A stretch of DNA of 64,000 nucleotides, taken from Nocardia flavorosea NBRC 108225 (lineage in GTDB: Bacteria > Actinomycetota > Actinomycetes > Mycobacteriales > Mycobacteriaceae). The position numbers were made by a program, and so were the translations under genes. Positions 57,828 through 64,000 of the stretch are shown here, one piece after another. Numbering within the stretch: position 1 is the first letter of the stretch; every line of letters starts with the position of its first letter. The notes below the pieces were generated by a model. That model saw nothing but the letters and a program-made list of their open reading frames with translations. It made no database searches and was not told where the DNA came from. The stretch is taken from assembly GCF_001613385.1 (NCBI RefSeq), contig NZ_BDCG01000004.1, positions 248,001 to 312,000 of the forward strand, read 5' to 3'.

Positions 57828-58480
57828 GCCGACCGGTTGTGTGGAAATGGGCATTGACGGCAGTGATCGTGGCTTTGGCGGCGGCGGTGGCGTTGTGGCC
57901 CCGCGGCGGTTCGGATTCCGAGGGCACCGGGGCACCTCCGGAACCTGCCCGCAGCGTCGATCCCGCGCTGCGGCAGGCTTCGGGCGCCGCGGTCTGCCCA
58001 CCGGGATCCGAACCGCCGCCGGCGGCGGGACCTCTGGCGGATACCGTCCTGACCTGCCTGGCCGACGGCACTCCCGCAACGCCCGGCCGGATGACCGGCG
58101 TCCCGATGGTGCTGAACCTGTGGGCCTACTGGTGTGAGCCCTGCCGGACCGAATTGCCGCTGTTCCAGGAGTACGCGGACCGGGCGGGTTCCGCGGTGCG
58201 GGTGCTGACCGTGCACAGCGATCCGGACGAGACGAAAGCGCTATCGCTGCTGGCCGCGCTGAACCAGGAACTCCGAGCCGGGCACCGGCCGCAGCTGCGG
58301 CTGCCGGGTCTGCAGGACCCCGATGCCCGGGTGCGCGCGGCGGCGAATGCGCCGAACGCGCTACCGATCACAGTGCTGATCCGGCCGGATGGTTCGATTG
58401 CCGAATACGTCGCCCGCCCCTTTCGCGATGTCGACGATATCGCCGATGCCGTGGCCGGTGCCCTGGGAGTTACCGCATGA
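57824..58480 (+). CDS. TlpA-like membrane-anchored thioredoxin
   Basis: In this 218-residue protein, one N-terminal membrane helix (about 7-25) is followed by a Pro-rich spacer and a thioredoxin domain with the redox motif WAYWCEPC. Two extra Cys lie at about 64 and 80 (AVCPPG, LTCLADG). It should act outside the membrane in disulfide exchange. GTG 57824 overlaps the nth stop and the ATG of the next gene overlaps its own stop. The M. tuberculosis counterpart is Rv3673c, in the same operon. Confidence 0.9.
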   Translation: MSRPVVWKWALTAVIVALAAAVALWPRGGSDSEGTGAPPEPARSVDPALRQASGAAVCPPGSEPPPAAGPLADTVLTCLADGTPATPGRMTGVPMVLNLWAYWCEPCRTELPLFQEYADRAGSAVRVLTVHSDPDETKALSLLAALNQELRAGHRPQLRLPGLQDPDARVRAAANAPNALPITVLIRPDGSIAEYVARPFRDVDDIADAVAGALGVTA

Positions 58481-59181
58481 CCGAAGAGCAATTGCCGCCC
58501 TGGCTGAGCAGGGCGGCCGGTCCCGGGCGGCCCGATTTCGCCGACACCCTGGGGCGAACGCGGGTTCTGCGCCGCACCATGGCCGGAAAAGTACGCAAGG
58601 CCGCCGTGTTGGTGCTGTTTGCCGGTGACGCCGCCGGTGATCCGGCGGCGCCGGGCGGCCTGCCCGCGGATGCCGAGGTACTGCTCACGCAACGCGCCTC
58701 CACCATGCGTCAGCACCGCGGCCAGGTCGCCTTCCCCGGAGGGGCGGTCGATCCCGGCGACGACGGCCCGGTCGATACCGCGCTGCGCGAGGCGTGGGAG
58801 GAGACCGGGCTCGACCGCGCGGGCGTCGTACCGGTCACGACCCTGCCCGAGCTGTTCGTACCGCCGTCCCGTTTCGATGTGACCCCGGTGGTCGCCTATT
58901 GGCGCACACCGAGCGAGGTACGCGTCATGGATCGCGGAGAAACCGATCGGGTGGTCCGCGTACCGATGGCGGACCTGCTGGATCCGGCGAACCGTTTCCT
59001 GGTACGCAGCGCGCTCGGTTACCGCAGCCCAGCGTTCCAGGTGGACGGAATGTTGGTCTGGGGGCTCACCGGCGGCATACTGGCCGGACTCATGACTTCA
59101 CTGGGCTGGGAATCGGAATGGGACCGAACCGACGTGCGTGATCTGGAGCAGGCGCTGGCCGCGGTGGGGATGGTGTTGTGA
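58477..59181 (+). CDS. NUDIX hydrolase, CoA pyrophosphatase-like
   Basis: This 234-residue protein carries the Nudix box GGAVDPGDDGPVDTALREAWEETGLD and the upstream LLTQRASTMRQHRGQVAFPGG, typical of CoA-diphosphatases (NudL type). It probably hydrolyses CoA or related nucleotides. The gene is coupled by 4-nt overlaps to tlpA and marP. The M. tuberculosis counterpart is Rv3672c. Confidence 0.92.
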   Translation: MTEEQLPPWLSRAAGPGRPDFADTLGRTRVLRRTMAGKVRKAAVLVLFAGDAAGDPAAPGGLPADAEVLLTQRASTMRQHRGQVAFPGGAVDPGDDGPVDTALREAWEETGLDRAGVVPVTTLPELFVPPSRFDVTPVVAYWRTPSEVRVMDRGETDRVVRVPMADLLDPANRFLVRSALGYRSPAFQVDGMLVWGLTGGILAGLMTSLGWESEWDRTDVRDLEQALAAVGMVL

Positions 59182-60371
59182 GCTCTTCGGCGTGGCTCGA
59201 TATCGCGGTGATCATCCTGGCGCTGGCCGCGGCCTCCTCCGGCTGGCGCCAGGGCGCGGTCGGTTCCGCGCTGGCTTTTCTCGGGGTGGTGCTGGGCGCT
59301 GTCGCCGGGATCCTGATCGCCCCGCATATTCTCGTGCACATCGACGAGGGCCGCAGCCGGGTTCTCGCCGGTGTGCTGCTCATCGTGCTGCTGGTGATCG
59401 TCGGGGAGATTGCCGGAATGGTGCTCGGCCGGGCGGCGCGCAGTGGGATGCGCCACCCCTTCGCCCGCGGCGCCGACAGCACGGTCGGCGCCGTGCTCAT
59501 GGCTGGCGCGGTACTGGTCACGGCGTGGCTGCTGGCGCTACCGCTGGCCACTTCGTCGCAGCCGGCCATCGCCTCGGCGATCAACAGCTCCCGGGTGCTC
59601 GCCGATGTCAACCGGGTCGCCCCGGATTGGTTGCGCAAACTGCCCAACGAGTTCTCGAAACTGCTCAACACCTCGGGTCTGCCGGATGTGATCGGGCCGT
59701 TCGGGCGCGCGCCCATCGCGGCGGTGGAACCTCCGGATCCGAGTGTGCTGGCCAGCCCCGTGGCCGAATCGCTGCAACAGAGTGTGCTGCGTATCCGCGG
59801 CGTCGCGCCGAGTTGCCAGCGCGCGCTGGAGGGTTCGGGTTTTGTGGTGGCGCCGGAACGGGTGATGACCAACGCGCATGTGGTGGCCGGAACCACCAGC
59901 GTGACGGTGGATTCGGCCGCCGGCCCGCTGGAAGCGACAGTGGTGGAATTCGATCCGTCCATGGATATCGCGGTGCTGTCGGTGCCCGGGCTCACCGCGC
60001 CGGTGATACCGCAGGCGCCGGAAGCGGCGGGTTCGGGCGAAAGCGCGATCGTGCTCGGTTATCCGGGCGGCGGCCGTTACACCGCGAGCGCGGCCCGGGT
60101 CCGGGAGACGCTGGATCTGAGCGGGCCCACCATCTACCGCGACGGGACCGTCGAACGTGAGGTGTACACCGTGCGCGGCCAGGTGCGGGCGGGCAACTCG
60201 GGTGGTCCGCTGGTCGATACCGAGGGCAAGGTGCTGGGTGTGGTCTTCGGTGCCGCTGTCACCGACGACGACACCGGATACGTGCTGACGCTCAACGAGG
60301 TCCGCGAACGGATCACCGCGGCACCCTCGTCGACCGCGCAGGTCGCCACAGGCCCTTGTGTGCTGAGCTGA
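59178..60371 (+). CDS. marP: Membrane serine protease MarP
   Basis: In this 397-residue protein four membrane helices (CvpA-like, about 1-125) precede a periplasmic chymotrypsin-fold protease. The triad is His234 (MTNAHVVAG), Asp263 (SMDIAVLSV) and Ser341 (RAGNSGGP). Cys213 and Cys394 match the regulatory disulfide of the M. tuberculosis enzyme (Rv3671c), which is needed for acid and oxidative stress resistance through cell-wall hydrolase activation. GTG 59178 overlaps the nudix stop by 4 nt; last gene of the nth operon. Confidence 0.95.
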   Translation: MSSSAWLDIAVIILALAAASSGWRQGAVGSALAFLGVVLGAVAGILIAPHILVHIDEGRSRVLAGVLLIVLLVIVGEIAGMVLGRAARSGMRHPFARGADSTVGAVLMAGAVLVTAWLLALPLATSSQPAIASAINSSRVLADVNRVAPDWLRKLPNEFSKLLNTSGLPDVIGPFGRAPIAAVEPPDPSVLASPVAESLQQSVLRIRGVAPSCQRALEGSGFVVAPERVMTNAHVVAGTTSVTVDSAAGPLEATVVEFDPSMDIAVLSVPGLTAPVIPQAPEAAGSGESAIVLGYPGGGRYTASAARVRETLDLSGPTIYRDGTVEREVYTVRGQVRAGNSGGPLVDTEGKVLGVVFGAAVTDDDTGYVLTLNEVRERITAAPSSTAQVATGPCVLS

Positions 60372-60660
60372 GCCGGTGGCCGCGCATAGGAGCGGAGTGC
60401 AGGGTCGGCCCGGGCACGCCCGGACCACAGCGGCACGCGGCGAGGAGTTCGTCTGCGCCGGCGTCGAGGCTGCGAGCCGGGTGTCTTTTCACGCCGGGCA
60501 CGGCTCCTACGCCCGAGCCGCACCGAGGCCCTGCACTCAGCCGGTTCGGTCCTTTATCGACCCGACGGGCACATCACGGCGGCGAATTGCTACTCCTCGG
60601 CGGGCGGCCCGCACCGGACTCATTCGGCGAAACCGCACCGGAGCGGGTTCGGGGCGGCGG
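60372..60660. other. Gap between convergent marP and epoxide hydrolase genes
   Basis: No gene was found. A long-range perfect 10-bp inverted repeat, GAGTGCAGGG (60395-60404) with CCCTGCACTC (60529-60538), brackets 124 nt and could fold the whole gap into one structure. Confidence 0.4.
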
Positions 60661-61650
60661 TCAGGCGCTGCTATCGCGGGCCGGGTGAGCTTCGCCGGCG
60701 AGGAGTTTGGCGATCTCGGCGGTGACGGCCTCCGGGTTCTCCTGATGCGCGAAATGCGCGGCGTCGCGGACGGTCACCACCCGCCGGCGTGGCGCGAGAT
60801 GTGGTGCGCGGTGCACGGTATGCGGGAGGATGTAGCGATCGGATTCGCCGCGCATCGAGACCACCGGTATGTCTACGGGTTTGCGCATCACCGCGATGAA
60901 CCGGCGCCCGTCGGGACGCCATTGGCTGCGGAAGGCCCACCGTTTGTATTCCAGAGCGCAATGAGCCGTACCGGGGATCCGGATCGCCGAAGCCATCCGG
61001 GCCGCGGTATCGGCGCATTCGACGGTCTCGGCCCAGTCGGGCGAACTGCGGGCCGCCAGTAGATCGGCGGCCCCGCGACCGTCTTCGCGGGTGAGCAGAT
61101 GTTCGGGATACCGGGGCAGCTGGGCGCGTAGGAAGCCCGGCAGGAAGGCGCGGCGTTGTGCGTTGTCGCGCCAGATCGAGCTCTTGAGTGCCGCCGGATG
61201 CGGTGAGGACACCACGGCGATTCCACGAACCAGCCGCGGATGCAGAACCGCGGTCGCCCAGCACACCAGACCACCGTCGGCATGCCCGACCAGCGTTGCG
61301 TCGCTGTAGCCGAGTGCACGGATCAGCCCGGCGATATCACCGGCCAGTGTCCAGCCGTCGTAGCCGCGTGGAGGTTTGTCGCTGTCACCGTAGCCGCGCA
61401 GATCGACGGCGACGGCGTGATAGCCGAGCTCGGCCAGCGCGGTGAGCTGATGCCGCCAGGTCCACCAGAAATCGGCGAATCCGTGCAGCAACACCACCAG
61501 CTGCGATGCGGGATCGCCGGGCCCGGCGCGGTTGTCGCCGGGGCCCGCGGAAGCTACGTGCAGCCGTATCCCGTTGGCGTGCACATCACGGTGCGTCCAG
61601 ACGCCGTCGTAGCGCACGCTCGACGGGTCCGGGGGAAAGTTCGACGCCAC
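60661..61650 (-). CDS. ephE: Alpha/beta hydrolase, epoxide hydrolase EphE-like
   Basis: This 329-residue protein has the oxyanion motif LLHGFADFWWTWRHQ, the strand YHAVAVDLRGYGDSDKP and the nucleophile elbow VGHADGGLVCW, in which Asp rather than Ser is the nucleophile, as in epoxide hydrolases. The C-terminal catalytic His is in VRDAAHFAHQENP. The substrate is unknown. It matches M. tuberculosis Rv3670 in length and position after marP. Confidence 0.9.
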   Translation of the reverse strand: MASNFPPDPSSVRYDGVWTHRDVHANGIRLHVASAGPGDNRAGPGDPASQLVVLLHGFADFWWTWRHQLTALAELGYHAVAVDLRGYGDSDKPPRGYDGWTLAGDIAGLIRALGYSDATLVGHADGGLVCWATAVLHPRLVRGIAVVSSPHPAALKSSIWRDNAQRRAFLPGFLRAQLPRYPEHLLTREDGRGAADLLAARSSPDWAETVECADTAARMASAIRIPGTAHCALEYKRWAFRSQWRPDGRRFIAVMRKPVDIPVVSMRGESDRYILPHTVHRAPHLAPRRRVVTVRDAAHFAHQENPEAVTAEIAKLLAGEAHPARDSSA

Positions 61651-61698
61651 GGCGTCCGAGCGTAGTGAACCCCCGGTCGCGTCCGGTGTCTGACCCGC

Positions 61699-62196
61699 TC
61701 AGCGGGTGGTCTTCTCCAGTCCGGAGGGGGTGTCGTGGCTGCCGATTCCGGAGGGCAGCACCGTGCGGGTCTGCTTGAGCGAATCGATCGTCTTCTCCGG
61801 TGCCCGCAGTTTCTTGACCTTGCGGTAGCCCAGGAACGCGAGCAGGACCGTGACCAAGATCATGAAGGCGAAGACGATCCAGAATGCGGCCCAGCGAGTG
61901 AGCCAGATATCCAGCGTTTCGGCCACTGCGAAGAAGAAGAAAAAGCTGCTGAACAGCAGCACGGTCAGCGCGCCGATGAAGAAGACGCTGCCCTGCAACC
62001 CCTTCTTGATCTCACCGGTGACCTCCGCCTTGGCCAGCGCCACCTCGGCGCGGACCAGGGTCGAGACCTGTTCGGAGGCGTCGCGGACCAGGCTGCCGAA
62101 ACTGGCCGAGGCATGCGGGTCGATCTCGGACAGCGGAATCGAGGTGACAGTGCCGCCTCGTGCGCCGTCGCCGTTACCGCCCTGTGTGACACTCAC
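61699..62196 (-). CDS. Phage-holin-superfamily small membrane protein (Rv3669-like)
   Basis: This 165-residue protein has an amphipathic N-terminal helix (SFGSLVRDASEQVSTLVRAEVALAKAEV) leading to two membrane helices (about 70-92 and 101-124), then a basic linker and polar tail. The family is annotated as an actinobacterial holin superfamily but is chromosomal and conserved next to ephE and nhaA, so it is not evidence of a prophage. Role unknown. GTG 62196. Confidence 0.85.
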   Translation of the reverse strand: MSVTQGGNGDGARGGTVTSIPLSEIDPHASASFGSLVRDASEQVSTLVRAEVALAKAEVTGEIKKGLQGSVFFIGALTVLLFSSFFFFFAVAETLDIWLTRWAAFWIVFAFMILVTVLLAFLGYRKVKKLRAPEKTIDSLKQTRTVLPSGIGSHDTPSGLEKTTR

Positions 62197-62233
62197 GTGG
62201 TCGACCCTCTCCCTGTCCCGATTCTGCTCGGTC

Positions 62234-63448
62234 TTACTGTTCTGGTTCTAGCGCATCCGCGTCACGTTGCGCTTGGTGGACACGCCCACGCCGCAACAGT
62301 AGCGCCGAACCGATCAGCGATGCGGCCATGGATGTCACCAGCACCGCGGCTTTGGCCAATTCGGCGGATGCGGGATAGTCCTCCAATGCGAGTTCCGCCA
62401 CGAGCAGGCTAACGGTGAACCCGATCGCACCCAGCACCGACAGGGCGAACATATCGAGATACGCGAGGTTCGCGGGGCGTTTGGCGAGCCCGGTGCGGAT
62501 CGCGACCCAGCTGATCCCGAAGATGCCGATGGTCTTGCCCAGCAGCAGGCCGAGGATGATCGCCAGAGAGAGCCGTTCGGTGAACAGGTCACCCAGGACT
62601 TCGCCGTTGATCGGCACGCCCGAGGCGAACAGCGCGAACAGCGGTACACACAGACCGGCCGAAATCGGCTGGAACTTGTGTTCCCAGCGGGTGGCGGGCG
62701 CTTCGTCCTCACCTTCGTCGGTGCGGACGCGGGTGAGCAAGCCGCAGGCGACCCCGGCGAGAGTCGGATGAATATGTGCTTCGTGCAGCGCGTACCAGCA
62801 CAGCAGCGCGAGCGGGATATAGATCAGCGGGGAGTTCCAGCGCCGATGCTGGGCGAACCACCAGGCGGCGCAGCATGCGAGCGCTACCAGCAGCCAGGTG
62901 AGTGCCAGCCCGGTGGTGAACAGCACCGCGATGAGCAAGATCGCCATCAGATCGTCCACCACGGCGAGGCTGAGCAGGAAGACCCGAGCGCTGGCGGGGA
63001 TCCGGGACCCGGTCATCGCCAGCACCGCCAGCGCGAAGGCGATATCGGTGGCGACCGGGACGGCCCAGGCGCGGTCCATGCCCACGACACCGAAACCGAC
63101 GCCGTAGGCGATCAGCGCGGGGGTCATCACACCGCCCACAGCCGCGATGATCGGCAGCGCGGCCCGTTTGGGGTCGGCCAGTTCACCGACCACGAGTTCG
63201 CGTTTGAGTTCCAGCCCGACGACGAAGAAGAAGATGGCCAGCAGGCCGTCCTTGACCCAGTCGGCGGCGGTCAGGTCGAGGTGCAGGGGCGGAATCGCCA
63301 GATGGGTTTCGGTGAGAGTCAGATAGCTCTCACCCCACGGTGAGTTCACCCAGAGCAGCGCCACCGCGGCGGCGACCAACAACAGTGAACCGCCCACGGT
63401 TTCGGTGCGCAGATATCTGGCGAGTTCCGACCGGGGGCTACTCAGCAC
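62234..63448 (-). CDS. nhaA: Na+/H+ antiporter NhaA
   Basis: This 404-residue protein has about twelve membrane helices. The signature GLELKRELVVGELADPKRA, the VATDIAFALAVLAMTGSRIP segment and the VVDDLMAILLIAVLFT motif with its Asp pair (ion-binding and pH-sensing residues) are all present, as is VPLFALFASGVP. It exchanges sodium for protons for pH and salt tolerance. Confidence 0.94.
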   Translation of the reverse strand: MLSSPRSELARYLRTETVGGSLLLVAAAVALLWVNSPWGESYLTLTETHLAIPPLHLDLTAADWVKDGLLAIFFFVVGLELKRELVVGELADPKRAALPIIAAVGGVMTPALIAYGVGFGVVGMDRAWAVPVATDIAFALAVLAMTGSRIPASARVFLLSLAVVDDLMAILLIAVLFTTGLALTWLLVALACCAAWWFAQHRRWNSPLIYIPLALLCWYALHEAHIHPTLAGVACGLLTRVRTDEGEDEAPATRWEHKFQPISAGLCVPLFALFASGVPINGEVLGDLFTERLSLAIILGLLLGKTIGIFGISWVAIRTGLAKRPANLAYLDMFALSVLGAIGFTVSLLVAELALEDYPASAELAKAAVLVTSMAASLIGSALLLRRGRVHQAQRDADALEPEQ

Positions 63449-63876
63449 GGGGAACCTTTCGGTCGTACGGACAATTGCTGCGTCCGCTCGACCGGGTGAT
63501 CACCGGCGAACGCACGACCTTCTCGCCGACCAGACTTCCCGGCACACCATATGCAATCTTAACGGTCGGTAATCCGGCGTTCGCCACGCACACCTCCGAA
63601 CGGGTTCGCCCCTCGGATCGACGCGTTATGGACTACCACGCCGGCCACCCTGTTCCGGACGCCTGGCGGGCTGCGCGAGCGACCAGCAACCCTTGGCGGT
63701 ACCCGGCAGCGCGGAACACCGGTTCGGCACTCGCCGGCAGCGCGCCGCTCGGGTGTGCAGGCAAGGACGTTCGGCGCCTGGGCGGGCTCACCCGATCGCC
63801 GGGAGCGATGTCGGCGTCGAACTCGTGCCCCGTGCGGGCCCGGGAAGCGTGGGCTGTCCCGGGCCCGGCGAGTGGG
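63449..63876. other. Gap between nhaA and acs, nothing recognised
   Basis: About 430 bp. Short ORFs occur on both strands but none has a ribosome site or recognisable domain. The nhaA promoter presumably lies here. Confidence 0.5.
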
Positions 63877-64000
63877 CTATTCGGAACGGCCCGCGCGAAT
63901 GTTCTCGAAGACCTGCGGGTCGACCAGGGTGGAGGTATCGCCCAGTTCGCGGCCCTCGGCCACATCCCGCAGCAACCGGCGCATGATCTTGCCGCTGCGG
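63877..64000 (-). CDS. acs: Acetyl-CoA synthetase, C-terminal fragment, rest outside window
   Basis: The last 40 codons are visible. They begin [16 protein letters not shown], the conserved C-terminal segment of acetyl-CoA synthetase that contains the regulatory, acetylatable Lys (SGKIMRR). The end is [14 protein letters not shown] before TAG. The enzyme activates acetate to acetyl-CoA. Position after nhaA and the Rv3669/ephE orthologues agrees with M. tuberculosis acs (Rv3667). Confidence 0.9.
   Translation of the reverse strand, partial: RSGKIMRRLLRDVAEGRELGDTSTLVDPQVFENIRAGRSE

Noticed and set aside
61699..62196. Prophage signal from a holin-family gene
   Set aside because: No other phage gene is nearby and the gene is conserved at this chromosomal position in mycobacteria.

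Overview
The window is high-GC actinobacterial DNA. It most likely comes from a mycolate-producing member of the Mycobacteriales, with Nocardia or a close relative the best guess. The evidence is very high third-position GC, many GTG starts, a tmsAB pair for 10-methyl (tuberculostearic) fatty acids, MurT/GatD, WhiB4 and MarP, and gene order that follows the Mycobacterium tuberculosis block from dnaZX (Rv3721c) to acs (Rv3667). Genus and species cannot be fixed from the sequence alone. The window is mainly core chromosome. I saw no CRISPR array, insertion sequence, prophage or integrase.

Layout. 1-14.2 kb: the 3' part of dnaX; an inserted block of fadA-fadB (trifunctional beta-oxidation) and a PknK-type kinase fused to a MalT-like ATPase; then tmsA-tmsB on the other strand. 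14.2-19.4 kb: an SRPBCC protein, a VOC protein, ybaB-recR, an unknown protein, and gatD/murT for lipid II amidation. 19.4-25.8 kb: accessory genes, namely a Tat-exported FAD oxidoreductase, a divergent EamA exporter/LysR pair and a very long Pro/Gln-rich MinD-like ATPase. 25.9-35.7 kb: leuA with an apparent leader-peptide attenuator, a TSUP transporter, a secreted cholesterol-oxidase-like GMC enzyme, a voltage-sensor-like membrane protein, small proteins, then ask-asd.

35.7-46.4 kb is the most variable part: a secreted serine hydrolase; a roughly 1 kb gap holding a candidate 19-residue membrane peptide, a candidate 30-residue ORF and two related hairpins; a three-gene unit of acidic-tailed membrane protein, histidine kinase and response regulator running into an SLC13 transporter and glycerate kinase; a TetR/flavin monooxygenase pair with clustered operators; and tRNA-Pro(CGG). 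46.4-64 kb returns to the core: metallophosphoesterase, GatB/YqeY-like protein, ponA2, whiB4, a tandem ArsA-like ATPase pair, DUF4177, RidA and MBL-fold proteins, crp, a small membrane protein, an overlapping nth-tlpA-nudix-marP operon, an epoxide hydrolase, a holin-like membrane protein, nhaA and the 3' end of acs.

Functionally, the region combines DNA replication and repair (dnaX, ybaB, recR, nth), cell-wall building (gatD/murT, ponA2), aspartate- and leucine-family biosynthesis (ask, asd, leuA), lipid metabolism (fadAB, tmsAB, cholesterol oxidase) and stress or redox control (whiB4, crp, marP, tlpA). The observations most worth checking are the leuA attenuator, the internal start in ask, the stand-alone voltage-sensor-like protein, the acidic-protein/two-component/transporter unit and the small-ORF region at 37.1-38.1 kb.
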